Shown one piece after another: positions 43,634-53,535 of a stretch of DNA of 59,374 nucleotides. Every line of letters begins with the position of its first letter. Positions within the stretch are counted from its first letter, which is position 1. The notes under the pieces are model-generated. The model was not told the origin of the DNA. It did no database searches and saw only the letters and a list, made by a program, of their open reading frames with translations. The stretch lies in contig JAKBUS010000007.1 in the NCBI GenBank assembly GCA_021841585.1, forward strand, positions 1 through 59,374, in the 5' to 3' direction. This stretch comes from Pseudomonadota bacterium. GTDB lineage: Bacteria; Pseudomonadota; Gammaproteobacteria; Acidiferrobacterales; Acidiferrobacteraceae. The position numbers and the translations under genes were made by a program.

Positions 43634-44833
43634 ATGGATCAGTTTCCCCGCATAAAGAGATTACCGCCGTACGTCTTTAACATTGTAAACGACCTGAAGG
43701 CCGAGGCCAGACGACGTGGCGAGGACATCATCGACTTCGGGATGGGCAATCCCGACCACGCCACGCCCCAGCATATCGTAGACAAGTTGTGCGAGGCCGC
43801 GCAACGGGGTGACACGCACCGATATTCCGTATCGCGGGGGATACCGCGCCTGCGGCGCGCGATCTGCCATTGGTACGAGACCCGCTACGGTGTCACGCTC
43901 GACATGGATCGCGAGGCGATCGTCACCATCGGTTCCAAGGAGGGTCTGGCGCATCTCGCGCTCGCGACCACCGGTCCTGGGGATGTGATCCTGGTGCCCA
44001 ACCCGAGCTACCCGATCCATCCCTATGGCTTCGTGATCGCCGGCGCCGATATCCGGCATGTCCCACTTGTGCCCGGCGGCGATTTCTTCGCCGAACTCGA
44101 GAGCGCGATCCGCAACTGCTGGCCCAAGCCCAAGATGCTGGTGCTGAACTTCCCCAGCAATCCCACCGCGCAATGCGTCGATCTCAGCTTCTTCGAGAAG
44201 GTGATCGCGGTAGCGCGCGACCATGGCATCTACGTCATCCACGACCTCGCTTATGCCGACATCGTGTTCGACGGCTACAAGGCCCCGTCGATCCTGCAGG
44301 TGCCGGGGGCTATAGAGGTCGCCGTCGAGTTCTTCACGCTTTCGAAGAGCTATGATATGCCCGGATGGCGGGTGGGCTTCATGTGCGGCAACCGCGAGCT
44401 CGTGGCGGCGCTGGCGCGCATGAAATCGTATCTCGATTACGGCATGTTCACGCCCATCCAGATCGCCGCGATCCTCGCGCTCGAGGGTCCACAGGAGTGC
44501 GTGGCCGAGATCCGCGACCGTTACCAGAGCCGCCGCGACGTCCTGTGCGACGGCCTGAAGGCCGCCGGCTGGGAGGTGGACGTACCGAAGGCTACGATGT
44601 TCGTATGGGCGAAGATCCCCGAGCCGTTCCGGGAGATGAAGTCGCTGGAGTTCGCCAAGAAGCTCCTGCTCGAGGCCAAGGTGGCGGTATCGCCGGGTAT
44701 CGGTTTCGGGGAGTACGGCGACGATTATGTACGCTTCGGCCTCATTGAAAACGAACATCGCACGCGCCAGGCGGTGCGCAGTATCCGTGACCTCCTGCGG
44801 CGTGCGGGCATGCCGGCGAAGGAAGCCTTGTGA
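43634..44833 (+). CDS. alaC: Alanine transaminase-like aminotransferase AlaC
   Basis: 399 aa, PLP fold-type [38 protein letters not shown] and the PLP lysine in [13 protein letters not shown] are typical of AlaC (YfdZ). It makes alanine from pyruvate. In many proteobacteria it precedes hom and thrC, as here, with a four-base overlap to hom. Confidence 0.9.
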   Translation: MDQFPRIKRLPPYVFNIVNDLKAEARRRGEDIIDFGMGNPDHATPQHIVDKLCEAAQRGDTHRYSVSRGIPRLRRAICHWYETRYGVTLDMDREAIVTIGSKEGLAHLALATTGPGDVILVPNPSYPIHPYGFVIAGADIRHVPLVPGGDFFAELESAIRNCWPKPKMLVLNFPSNPTAQCVDLSFFEKVIAVARDHGIYVIHDLAYADIVFDGYKAPSILQVPGAIEVAVEFFTLSKSYDMPGWRVGFMCGNRELVAALARMKSYLDYGMFTPIQIAAILALEGPQECVAEIRDRYQSRRDVLCDGLKAAGWEVDVPKATMFVWAKIPEPFREMKSLEFAKKLLLEAKVAVSPGIGFGEYGDDYVRFGLIENEHRTRQAVRSIRDLLRRAGMPAKEAL

Positions 44834-46140
44834 AGGCGGTCCGTGTAGGACTTTTGGGGTTTGGGGTCGTGGGCGGAGGCACGGTTGCGGTATTGACGCG
44901 CAATGCCAACGAGATCGCGCGCCGCGCCGGGCGCGGTATAGAGATCGTGAAGATTTTGACGCGCGATCCAGGCAAGCGCCGCGCACAGGCGGTGCCCGAG
45001 GGTCTCATCACCACGGATGCGACAACGATTCTGGATGACCCGACCATAGAAGTCGTGGTCGAGACCATGGGTGGCATCGAGCCGGCGCGTTCCTACGTCC
45101 TCGCGGCCATCGCCAAGGGCAAGCATGTCGTCACCGCCAACAAGGCCTTGATTGCCACCGCCGGCAACGAGATCTTCGCGGCCGCGCGCGCGCGCGGCGT
45201 GGTGGTCGCCTTCGAGGCGGCGGTGGCCGGCGGGATCCCGATCATCAAGGCCATCCGCGAGGGGCTTGCCGGCAACCGCATCCGCGGGGTCGCCGGCATC
45301 ATCAATGGGACCTGCAACTATATTCTGACCGAGATGCGCGAGCATGGCACCGAGTTCGCCACCGCGCTGGCGCAGGCCCAGGAGCTCGGTTACGCGGAGG
45401 CCGACCCGCATTTCGATGTCGACGGGATCGATGCCGCGCATAAGCTTACGATCCTCGCCGCGATCGCTTTTGGCATACCGCTTGCGTTTGCGCAGGTACA
45501 CATCGAAGGCATACGCGATCTGGAGCCCGCGGATATCGCCTATGCCGCCGAGCTCGGGTATCGCGTCAAGCATCTCGGGATCGCGCGGCGCGTGTCCGAT
45601 GGCATAGAGCTGCGCGTCCATCCGGTGCTGATTCCCCAAAAGCGGCTTATCGCCAATGTCGATGGGGTCATGAATGCCATCCTCGTGTCGGGCGATGCCG
45701 TGGGCTCGACGCTATTCTATGGGCCGGGGGCCGGCGCCGAACCGACGGGATCGGCGGTGGTCGCCGACATCATCGATGTGGTGCGTACGCTCACGACCGA
45801 TCCGGAGCTGCGCGTGCCGCACCTGGCCTTCCAGCCGGACGCGCTGTCGGATGGTCCGATTTTGGGCATGGCGGACGTGACGACCGCCTGCTATCTGCGC
45901 TGCGAGGCCGAGGATCGGCCCGGCGTGCTCGCCGATATCACGCGCATCCTGGCCGACCTTGGCATCAGCATCGAGGCGATCCTGCAAAAGGCCCCCGAGC
46001 CCAGTGCCCACACCGTGCCGGTCATCCTTTTGACCCACGGCGTGCGCGAGGCCCAGATCGATGAGGCCATTGCCCGCATCGCGGCATTGCCCGCGGTCAC
46101 TGGCAAGATCCGGCGCCTGCGCGTCGAATCATTTGCATAG
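44830..46140 (+). CDS. hom: Homoserine dehydrogenase
   Basis: 436 aa. The NAD(P)-binding [13 protein letters not shown] is at the start, [10 protein letters not shown] in the middle, the catalytic segment [16 protein letters not shown] and [12 protein letters not shown] follow, and a C-terminal ACT domain (about 355-430: [20 protein letters not shown]) suggests threonine feedback control. It is the monofunctional type, without an aspartokinase. GTG start overlaps the alaC stop. Confidence 0.94.
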   Translation: MKAVRVGLLGFGVVGGGTVAVLTRNANEIARRAGRGIEIVKILTRDPGKRRAQAVPEGLITTDATTILDDPTIEVVVETMGGIEPARSYVLAAIAKGKHVVTANKALIATAGNEIFAAARARGVVVAFEAAVAGGIPIIKAIREGLAGNRIRGVAGIINGTCNYILTEMREHGTEFATALAQAQELGYAEADPHFDVDGIDAAHKLTILAAIAFGIPLAFAQVHIEGIRDLEPADIAYAAELGYRVKHLGIARRVSDGIELRVHPVLIPQKRLIANVDGVMNAILVSGDAVGSTLFYGPGAGAEPTGSAVVADIIDVVRTLTTDPELRVPHLAFQPDALSDGPILGMADVTTACYLRCEAEDRPGVLADITRILADLGISIEAILQKAPEPSAHTVPVILLTHGVREAQIDEAIARIAALPAVTGKIRRLRVESFA

Positions 46141-46154
46141 GAGCAAGAATCCCC

Positions 46155-47225
46155 ATGAGTCGTTATACCGGCATCATTGCGCGTTACCGTGACTGGCTTC
46201 CGATCGCAGACGACAGCCGTATCATCACCCTGGGCGAGGGCGATACGCCGCTCATCCGGCTGGATCGGCTGACCCGCACCACGGGACGGACGGCGACCTT
46301 GTATGTGAAGTTCGAGGGCCTGAATCCCACCGGTTCCTTCAAGGATCGGGGCATGTGTTTTGCCGTCACCAAGGCCTGTGAGGCCGGCTCGCGCGCGATC
46401 ATCTGCGCGTCCACCGGCAATACCTCGGCCTCCGCCGCGGCCTACGCGGCGCGTGCCGGGATCAAAGCCTTCGTGCTGATTCCGGAGGGCAAGATCGCGC
46501 TCGGCAAGTTGAGCCAGGCGATGATCCATGGCGCGGTGGTGGTGCAGATCCAGGGGAACTTCGACGCTGGCATGCGGCTCGTGAAGGAGATTGCCGAGAG
46601 CACGCCCATCACGCTCGTGAATTCCGTCAATCCCTACCGCCTGCAGGGACAGAAGACCGCGGCCTTCGAGGTCGTTGATGCCCTGGGATTTGCCCCGCAC
46701 TATCATTATCTGCCGGTCGGCAACGCCGGCAACATCAGTGCGCATTGGTTGGGATACAAGGACTATGCGCGCGAAGGGCGTTGCGCGATCCCTAAGCTCG
46801 TGGGTTATCAGGCGGCGGGTTCCGCGCCGTTCGTTGAGGGCCACATGGTCGATGAGCCGGAGACCGTGGCCACCGCCATCCGTATCGGCCATCCGCAGTC
46901 ATGGGCGCTCGCGCAGGCCGCGCGCGAGGCCACCGGCGGTTGGTTTGGGGCGATCGACGACGCCGAGATCTTGGCCACGCAGAAACTCATGGCGCGCGAG
47001 GAGGGGATATTCTGCGAGCCGGCGTCGGCGGTGTCGGTGGCCGGCGCCCTGCGTGATTTGCGCGCCGGACGCATTGAGGAGGGTACGACGGTGGTGTGCA
47101 CGGTCACAGGCCACGGCCTGAAGGATCCCGACGCGGCTATCCGTCAGAGCGGGGCAAGTGAGCTCGTGACCGTCGCCCCGACGCTTGCCGCGGTGCGCTC
47201 TGCCATTCTCGATCGCTCGTCCTAA
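46155..47225 (+). CDS. thrC: Threonine synthase
   Basis: 356 aa, PLP fold-type II. The PLP lysine is in PTGSFKDRGM, with CASTGNTSASAAAYAARA and VGNAGNISAHWLGY following. It converts O-phosphohomoserine to threonine. It is the short class-2 form. No homoserine kinase gene (thrB) lies in this operon. Confidence 0.94.
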   Translation: MSRYTGIIARYRDWLPIADDSRIITLGEGDTPLIRLDRLTRTTGRTATLYVKFEGLNPTGSFKDRGMCFAVTKACEAGSRAIICASTGNTSASAAAYAARAGIKAFVLIPEGKIALGKLSQAMIHGAVVVQIQGNFDAGMRLVKEIAESTPITLVNSVNPYRLQGQKTAAFEVVDALGFAPHYHYLPVGNAGNISAHWLGYKDYAREGRCAIPKLVGYQAAGSAPFVEGHMVDEPETVATAIRIGHPQSWALAQAAREATGGWFGAIDDAEILATQKLMAREEGIFCEPASAVSVAGALRDLRAGRIEEGTTVVCTVTGHGLKDPDAAIRQSGASELVTVAPTLAAVRSAILDRSS

Positions 47226-47280
47226 AGTGTCTTGCGGCCGCGCAGGTCCGCGCCGCGCCATCCAGCCGGGGTCCTAAGGC

Positions 47281-48273
47281 ATGTCACCGGCGCCCATGGC
47301 CCCCGCGGTCACGCTCTATGTGCCCGGCCTCCATGGGGGAGTGGGATGGCCGAATCCCCCGCCCGCGGCGCTTGCCCGGGTGCTTGCGCGCACACGGCGC
47401 GTGGAGGGGGGTGACGAGGGTTATGCAGCACGCGCCCTGGCGCTCTTTGGTCTGCCCCCCACGGCCGGACTCGCGGCGCTCGCGCGCCTGGGCGAAGGGC
47501 AAGTGCGTGATGACCGCTGGTGGGTGCGTTGCGACCCCGTGCACCTGGCGGTGGACGGGGACCGGCTGCTGCTTTTGGATAACGACACCCTGACACTCGA
47601 TGCGAAGGAGGCGCTACGCCTGAGCGCGCGCGTGGGCGAGATATTCGCCGACGAGGGCGGGGTGGTCGAGGCGTTGGCGCCCACGCGCTGGTATCTGAGC
47701 CTGCCGGCCCCCGAGCCTTTGCACGCCACGGCCATGGCCGAGGTCGCCGGTCGCAACATCCACGATTACCTCCCCGCAGGCCATGCGCGCTATTGGCGGA
47801 CCCGCTTGAATGAGGCGCAGATGGTCTTGCATGAGGCCCTGAGCGCCGGTCACGGCGGCGAGGCCGCGCGCGGCGAGGCCAATAGCGTCTGGCTGTGGGG
47901 GCCGGGACGGGCCCCGGCCGCCGTGCCCGCCGATCCGGCCTTCACGCGCGTATGGACCGATGACGCGCTCGTAAGCGGGATGGCGCGGGCCACCGGGGCT
48001 GCGGTGGCGGGCGAGCCCACCGGGGTCCCTGAGCTCGATCATGCGGGCGCGACCTTGATCGTGTTACGCGGGGCGCAGGGCGCGGTGCAGTATGGGGATA
48101 CCGAGGCGTGGTCGTCGTTCCTGGAGGCCTTTGTCGCCGCCTGGTGGGGGCCGCTCGCGGCCGCCGTGCGCGCCCGGCGGCTGGCGCGGTTGTCATTGAT
48201 AGGTGATCGCGGGCCGTGCCATGTGCTGGAGCGGGGCTTGTGGCGCCCGCTTGCCGGCTGGTGGCGCCGGTGA
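47281..48273 (+). CDS. Uncharacterised protein, COG4255-like (phosphoglycerate-mutase-like)
   Basis: 330 aa. I recognise it only as the proteobacterial protein that precedes recJ and is often annotated as a cofactor-independent phosphoglycerate mutase relative. No alkaline-phosphatase-type metal motif could be confirmed. The N-terminal VTLYVPGLHGGVG and a tryptophan-rich middle (DDRWWVRCDPVHLAVD, TRWYLSLP) are seen. The stop overlaps the GTG of recJ, so it is co-expressed. The function is unknown. Confidence 0.6.
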   Translation: MSPAPMAPAVTLYVPGLHGGVGWPNPPPAALARVLARTRRVEGGDEGYAARALALFGLPPTAGLAALARLGEGQVRDDRWWVRCDPVHLAVDGDRLLLLDNDTLTLDAKEALRLSARVGEIFADEGGVVEALAPTRWYLSLPAPEPLHATAMAEVAGRNIHDYLPAGHARYWRTRLNEAQMVLHEALSAGHGGEAARGEANSVWLWGPGRAPAAVPADPAFTRVWTDDALVSGMARATGAAVAGEPTGVPELDHAGATLIVLRGAQGAVQYGDTEAWSSFLEAFVAAWWGPLAAAVRARRLARLSLIGDRGPCHVLERGLWRPLAGWWRR

Positions 48274-49940
48274 CCGCGCCATCGGCGCCCCCAGCTATCG
48301 TCCAGGCGGTCCTCGATCGCCTCTACGCGGCACGTGGGGTTGAAGACCGCGCCGCGGAGACGCGTGGGCTTGCGGCGCTCGCCGCGCCCGATGACCTGAG
48401 CGGGCTTGATCTCGCCACCGGCGCCCTGGCGGAGGCCATGGCGCGGGATGAGCGCATCCTCGTCATCGGCGACTATGACGCCGATGGGGCCACCGGGACC
48501 GCGCTCGCGGTGCGCGGGCTGCGTCGCCTGGGCGCGCGCGATGTCCATTATCTGATCCCGGATCGGGCGCGCGAGGGCTATGGCCTCAGTGCCGCCATCG
48601 TCGCGCGCGCCGCCACCCTGGAGCCGCGGTGGATCCTCACGGTCGATAATGGCATCAATAGCCTCGAGGGGGCGCGCGCGGCGCGCGAGCGCGGATTGCG
48701 CCTCATCATCACCGATCACCACCTGCCCGGCCCGACGCTGCCGGAGGCGGTGGCCATCGTCAACCCCAACCAGCCCGCGGATCGCTTTCCGAGCAAGGCC
48801 CTGGCCGGGGTCGGCGTGGTGCTCTATGTGCTGATCGCGCTGCGCCGAAGGCTTGGCGCCGAGCACGTATCGCTCGCCGACCTTCTCGACCTTGTGGCGC
48901 TCGGCACGGTCGCCGACTGCGTGCCGCTCGATGCCAATAACCGCGTGCTGGTGCGCGAGGGCTTGCGGCGCATGAACGCCGGACGCGCGTGTGCCGGCAT
49001 CGAGGCCTTGCTGCTCGTGAGCGGCAGGCGTCCCGGGCGCATCTATGCCCAGGACCTCGGTTTTCAGATCGGACCGCGGCTGAACGCCGCCGGGCGCCTC
49101 GCTGATATGAGCGTGGGCGTGCGCTGCCTGCTCACGGATGACCGTGCGGAGGCCTTGGCGCTGGCGCGCGAGCTCGATGCCTTGAACCGCGAGCGGCGCG
49201 AGCGCGAGGCGCAGATGCAGGCCGAGGCCAGCGCGCGCCTGGCGGTGTCGGTGGAGGCCGATACGTTGAGTGCCGGGATCTGTCTCATGGAGCCGCACTG
49301 GCATCCAGGTGTCGTCGGGATCCTCGCCGGGCGCTTGAAGGATGCCCACAAGCGGCCGGCGATCGCATTCGCGCCCGCCGACGACGGGTCCCTGCGGGGC
49401 TCCGGCCGCAGCGTGCCGACGCTCAATCTGCGCGATACCCTGGCGGCCATCGGCGAACGCCATGCGGGCCTGATCCGCCAGTTTGGCGGACACGCCGCGG
49501 CTGCGGGCCTCACGATCGCCGAGGACGATTATCCGCGCTTCGCCGCGGCGTTCGCAGACGAGGTCGAGCGGCGCATAGGGCGCGGTCCATTCATCGACGC
49601 GCGCGGGGATGGCGTATTGCAGCCCGAGGAACTGACCCTGGCGCTGGCATCGGCGATCCGCGCCGGTGGCCCGTGGGGTAATGGTTTCCCCGAACCGCTC
49701 TTCGAGGGGCTTTTCGGGGTGGTGGAGGCGGCGGTGGTGAAGGAGGCGCATCTGCGCCTACGGCTTGCCGTGGACGGCCGTGACGAACCCATGAAGGCCG
49801 TGGCATTCCGCTGTAACCAGGCGCCGGCCATCGGCAGCGCCATTGCCGTGCGCTACCACCTCGGGGTCGACGACTTCGGCGGCCGCGAGACCCTCTGCCT
49901 TTATGTTGCGGAATGGTCCGCCGTGTCGCCCAAGCCTTAA
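48270..49940 (+). CDS. recJ: Single-strand exonuclease RecJ
   Basis: 556 aa (E. coli 577). The DHH phosphoesterase motifs are VIGDYDADGATGTALAV and TDHHLPG. GTVADCVPLDANNR and the C-terminal DHHA1 part with FGGHAAAAGL follow. It degrades 5'-ended single strands in recombination and mismatch repair. GTG 48270 overlaps the previous stop (GTGA); a start at 48216 would overlap deeper. Confidence 0.93.
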   Translation: MTAPSAPPAIVQAVLDRLYAARGVEDRAAETRGLAALAAPDDLSGLDLATGALAEAMARDERILVIGDYDADGATGTALAVRGLRRLGARDVHYLIPDRAREGYGLSAAIVARAATLEPRWILTVDNGINSLEGARAARERGLRLIITDHHLPGPTLPEAVAIVNPNQPADRFPSKALAGVGVVLYVLIALRRRLGAEHVSLADLLDLVALGTVADCVPLDANNRVLVREGLRRMNAGRACAGIEALLLVSGRRPGRIYAQDLGFQIGPRLNAAGRLADMSVGVRCLLTDDRAEALALARELDALNRERREREAQMQAEASARLAVSVEADTLSAGICLMEPHWHPGVVGILAGRLKDAHKRPAIAFAPADDGSLRGSGRSVPTLNLRDTLAAIGERHAGLIRQFGGHAAAAGLTIAEDDYPRFAAAFADEVERRIGRGPFIDARGDGVLQPEELTLALASAIRAGGPWGNGFPEPLFEGLFGVVEAAVVKEAHLRLRLAVDGRDEPMKAVAFRCNQAPAIGSAIAVRYHLGVDDFGGRETLCLYVAEWSAVSPKP

Positions 49941-50057
49941 GTGCGTTACACTCACCACCGGTATTCGAGCTCGCCTTGACCGCTAGCGGGCGGCGCACAG
50001 AGCCGCATGCGGGGCAGGCGCGGATGGCGAGATGAACAGGCTTATTGGACCGATCGC

Positions 50058-50951
50058 GTGAACATAAAATCCCTTGCCGAGTGTGTCGGCAATACACCGC
50101 TCGTCGCCCTGCAGCGCCTAGGCGCGGAACGGGGGAATCGTCTGCTCCTGAAGCTCGAGGGCAATAATCCGGCGGGCTCGGTCAAGGACCGGCCGGCACT
50201 CAACATGATCGAGGCCGCCGAGCGCCGCGGGACCATACACCCGGGCGACACTCTGATCGAGGCCACGAGCGGCAACACCGGAATCGCATTGGCCATGGCC
50301 GCCGCGGTCAAGGGCTATCGCATGGTGCTGGTCATGCCCGAGCACATGAGCGTCGAACGCCAGGGGCTCATGCGCGCCTTTGGCGCGCAGCTGATCCTTA
50401 CCTCGAAGGCCGGCAGCATGGAGGAGGCCATCGACACGGCGCGCGCCATGGAGGCGCGCGGCGAGGGCCGCATCCTCGACCAGTTCTCGAATCCCGACAA
50501 CCCGGATGCCCACTACCGGACCACGGGCCCGGAGATCTGGCGCGACACCGACGGCACCGTGACCCATTTTGTGAGCGCCATGGGGACTACCGGGACCATC
50601 ATGGGGACCTCGCGCTATCTGAAGGAGCGCAATCCGGGGATCGTCGTGGTTGGCGTGCAGCCCACGGCCGGGTCATCGATCCCAGGCATACGGCGGTGGC
50701 CGGCGAGCTACCTCCCGGCGATCTACGAGGCCACGCGCGTGGACCGCATCATCGATATCGACCAGAAGGAGGCCGAGGAGATGACCCGTCGGCTGGCGCG
50801 CGAGGAGGGGGTCTTTTGTGGGATCTCCTCGGGCGGCGCGGTGGCCGCGGCGCTAATGCTCGGTGCCACGCTCGAGAATGCCACCATCGTCAGCATCGTC
50901 TGCGACCGTGGTGACCGCTACCTGTCCACGGGCGTGTTTCCAGTCTCATGA
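50058..50951 (+). CDS. cysM: Cysteine synthase CysM
   Basis: 297 aa, PLP fold-type II. The PLP lysine is in NPAGSVKDRPA, the SGNTG loop at about 70, and ISSGGAVAA binds phosphate. The length and wording (ECVGNTPLVALQRL, IPGIRRWPASYLP) fit CysM, which can use thiosulfate as well as sulfide. GTG 50058 starts the frame after recJ by 117 bases. The stop overlaps the exonuclease start. Confidence 0.92.
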   Translation: MNIKSLAECVGNTPLVALQRLGAERGNRLLLKLEGNNPAGSVKDRPALNMIEAAERRGTIHPGDTLIEATSGNTGIALAMAAAVKGYRMVLVMPEHMSVERQGLMRAFGAQLILTSKAGSMEEAIDTARAMEARGEGRILDQFSNPDNPDAHYRTTGPEIWRDTDGTVTHFVSAMGTTGTIMGTSRYLKERNPGIVVVGVQPTAGSSIPGIRRWPASYLPAIYEATRVDRIIDIDQKEAEEMTRRLAREEGVFCGISSGGAVAAALMLGATLENATIVSIVCDRGDRYLSTGVFPVS

Positions 50952-51724
50952 ATGTCCTCGTATTCGATATCGAGACCGTGCCGGACGTGGCCGCGGGGCG
51001 CCGTCTCTATCACCTCGATCTGGACGACGAGGGCGTCGCGCGGGTCATGGTCCACAGGCGGCGCGAGGAGTCCGGCCAGGAGTTTCTGCGCCACTATCTG
51101 CACAAGGTGGTGGCGATCTCGGTGCTGTTGCGCCGCAACGACGAGTGCCGGGTGTGGTCGCTCGGCGACCCCGCGGCCTCCGAGGCCGAGATCCTCGGGC
51201 GTTTCTTTGAGGGCATAGAGCGATTTTCGCCGACGCTCGTGTCGTGGAATGGCGGCGGCTTCGACCTGCCGGTTCTGCATTACCGCGCCCTCTTGCACAA
51301 GATCCCCTGCGGCCGCTATTGGGAGACCGGCGATGAGGACAGCACGTTTCGCTGGAACAATTACCTAAGCCGCTATCATGCCCGGCATACGGATGTGATG
51401 GATGTGCTGTCGGGCTACCAGGCACGCGCCACGGCGCCCCTGGACGACATGTCGGCGTTTCTCGGCTTTCCCGGCAAGCAAGGCCATGACGGCGCCGAGG
51501 TCTGGGACCGTTATCGCCGCGGCGAGATCGACGGCATCCGCGACTACTGCGAGACCGACGTCTTGAACACCTATCTCGTGTTCCTGCGGTTAGAGCTCAT
51601 GCGCGGGCACCTTACGCCCGAGGCCCATGGGCAGGAGGAGGAGCGGCTGAAGGCTGTCCTGGCTGCCGCCGGCAAGCCGCATCTGTCGGCGTTTTTGCAG
51701 GCGTGGGAGGCGGCCGGCGCATGA
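50948..51724 (+). CDS. DEDD-type 3'-5' exonuclease (PolB-like)
   Basis: 258 aa. Exo I FDIETVPD, Exo II SWNGGGFDLPVL and Exo III with RDYCETDVLNTY show a DEDDy-type nuclease, as in the predicted 'PolB-associated 3'-5' exonuclease' family. No polymerase domain is present. ATG overlaps cysM by four bases and its stop overlaps rlmD. Confidence 0.85.
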   Translation: MNVLVFDIETVPDVAAGRRLYHLDLDDEGVARVMVHRRREESGQEFLRHYLHKVVAISVLLRRNDECRVWSLGDPAASEAEILGRFFEGIERFSPTLVSWNGGGFDLPVLHYRALLHKIPCGRYWETGDEDSTFRWNNYLSRYHARHTDVMDVLSGYQARATAPLDDMSAFLGFPGKQGHDGAEVWDRYRRGEIDGIRDYCETDVLNTYLVFLRLELMRGHLTPEAHGQEEERLKAVLAAAGKPHLSAFLQAWEAAGA

Positions 51725-53040
51725 GGGCCCGGCGCCTGCCGGAGGACGCGACCTGTGTCATCGCCTCCCTGAATCATGATGGTTCCGGCGTCGGACACTG
51801 CGATGGCAAGGTGGTGTTCGTGGACGGCGCGTTGCCCGGCGAGGAGGTGCGATTTCGTTATGCCGGCCGCCGGCGCCGCTATGACATGGGCGTGGCGCAA
51901 GAGATCCTGGTGCGCTCCGCCAAGCGCGTGGAGGCGCGGTGCGCGCATTTCGGGGTGTGCGGCGGCTGCCAGCTCCAGCACCTGGAGCCCGCCGCCCAGC
52001 TTGTCGCCAAGGAGGGCATCGTGCGCGAGGCCTTCGCCCATATCGCCCAGGTGGAGTGCGCGGACTGGGCGCCGCCGGTGCCGGGTCCGGTATTCGCTTA
52101 CCGGCGCAAGGCTCGGCTCGGGGCGCGGGTCGTCGACAAGAAGGGTGGGCTTTTGTTGGGGTTTCGCGAACGCCGGCACTCCTATATCGCGCCCTTGTCC
52201 TATTGCCACACGCTCGATGCGCGTCTCGGCGCGCGTCTTACCGACGTGAAGGCGCTCATGGAGGGCCTGTCCTGCCCCGAGGCCATCCCGCAGATCGAGT
52301 TCGCGGCCGGCGATGACGCCGCGGCCCTGGTGCTGCGCCATTTGCGCGACCTGACCGACGCCGACCGGCGCGCGCTCGCAGTCTTCGGCGAGACCCATGG
52401 ATTTGCCATGCATGTCCAGGCCGGCGGGCCGGAGACCGTGCAGTACGTGGGCGGCCCCGGTGAGGTCCTGCGCTACGCCCTGCCTAAGTTCGACGTCGAG
52501 CTGAGTTTCGGGCCCACGGATTTCATTCAAGTAAACGGCGAGACCAACAAGGCCATGGTGGCGCAGGCGGTGGACTGGCTGGGGCTTCACGCCGGTAGCC
52601 GCGCGCTCGACCTTTTCTGTGGCCTTGGGAACTTCACGCTGCCCATCGCCCGCCGCGCGGCCTCGGTCTTTGGTGTTGAGGGACTGCCCGCGCTTGTCGA
52701 CAAGGGGCGCGCCAATGCGCGCGCCAACGGCCTCGACAACGCCACGTTCGCGGCCGCGGACCTGGACGCCGAGACCTTGGGTGATCTGCTCGAAGACCGG
52801 GCGTTCGACGTAGCACTCCTCGATCCCCCGCGTACCGGGGCGATGGCGGCGGTCAAGACGCTTGCGGCACGCGGTGTGCCGCGACTCGTCTATGTGTCGT
52901 GCAATCCCGCGACCTTGGCGCGCGACGCGCAGTGGCTCGTGCGCGAGGCTGGGTATCGTCTGATGCGCGCAGGCGTGGTGGACATGTTCCCGCAGACCCA
53001 TCACGTCGAGGCCATGGCCTTGTTTACGAGAGACGGCTAG
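51721..53040 (+). CDS. rlmD: 23S rRNA (uracil-1939-C5)-methyltransferase RlmD
   Basis: 439 aa. A TRAM domain (residues 8-65), a [4Fe-4S] cluster set CAHFGVCGGCQLQH, the SAM motif LDLFCGLGNFTLP and catalytic Cys in YVSCNPATLARD. DPPRTG is the substrate motif. ATG 51721 overlaps the exonuclease stop. The length is near E. coli RlmD (433). Confidence 0.94.
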   Translation: MRARRLPEDATCVIASLNHDGSGVGHCDGKVVFVDGALPGEEVRFRYAGRRRRYDMGVAQEILVRSAKRVEARCAHFGVCGGCQLQHLEPAAQLVAKEGIVREAFAHIAQVECADWAPPVPGPVFAYRRKARLGARVVDKKGGLLLGFRERRHSYIAPLSYCHTLDARLGARLTDVKALMEGLSCPEAIPQIEFAAGDDAAALVLRHLRDLTDADRRALAVFGETHGFAMHVQAGGPETVQYVGGPGEVLRYALPKFDVELSFGPTDFIQVNGETNKAMVAQAVDWLGLHAGSRALDLFCGLGNFTLPIARRAASVFGVEGLPALVDKGRANARANGLDNATFAAADLDAETLGDLLEDRAFDVALLDPPRTGAMAAVKTLAARGVPRLVYVSCNPATLARDAQWLVREAGYRLMRAGVVDMFPQTHHVEAMALFTRDG

Positions 53041-53526
53041 ATGCCCTATATCGAGATCGATGTCGCCAGCCAGCGGTTGCGGCTCTGCGAGCGCGAGGGT
53101 GGGCGCGTGCTATGGGATATCGCGGTGGCCACCGCCAAAAATGGCGTGGGCGAGCGCTATGGGAGTTATCAAACGCCACGGGGTCTGCATGTCGTGCGCG
53201 CCAAGATCGGCGCCGGCGCCGCGCGCGGCACGGTGTTCGTCGGACGCCGTCCGACTGGCGAGATCTACAGTCCGGCCTTGCGTCGTCTCCACCCCCAGAG
53301 GGACTGGGTGCTGACGCGCATCCTGTGGTTGAGCGGGCTTGTGGTGGGCGAGAATCGCTTGGGCGAGGTCGATACCATGCGCCGCTATATCTACATCCAT
53401 GGGGCCCCGGACGAGGATCCCATGGGCATACCTTCGTCGCACGGTTGCATCAAGATGCGTAACGACGAGGTCATGGAACTCTTTGATCGGGTGCCACCCG
53501 GCACCCGCGTGCGTGTCATTGCGTAA
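53041..53526 (+). CDS. YkuD-family L,D-transpeptidase/carboxypeptidase without signal peptide
   Basis: 161 aa. The YkuD catalytic motif is HG ... SHGCIKMRN with the active Cys at about residue 138. IYIHGAPDE just before gives the conserved His. It starts MPYIEIDVASQRLRL: no signal peptide or membrane helix is seen. That is unlike periplasmic transpeptidases and resembles cytosolic YkuD L,D-carboxypeptidases (Acinetobacter ElsL/LdtK) that trim recycled tetrapeptides. It begins right after the rlmD stop and is followed by nagZ, another recycling enzyme. Confidence 0.85.
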   Translation: MPYIEIDVASQRLRLCEREGGRVLWDIAVATAKNGVGERYGSYQTPRGLHVVRAKIGAGAARGTVFVGRRPTGEIYSPALRRLHPQRDWVLTRILWLSGLVVGENRLGEVDTMRRYIYIHGAPDEDPMGIPSSHGCIKMRNDEVMELFDRVPPGTRVRVIA

Positions 53527-53535
53527 GGAGACGCT

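Noticed and set aside
48039-49751. 570-codon minus-strand frame opposite recJ
   Set aside because: Shadow of recJ, which has clear DHH motifs.
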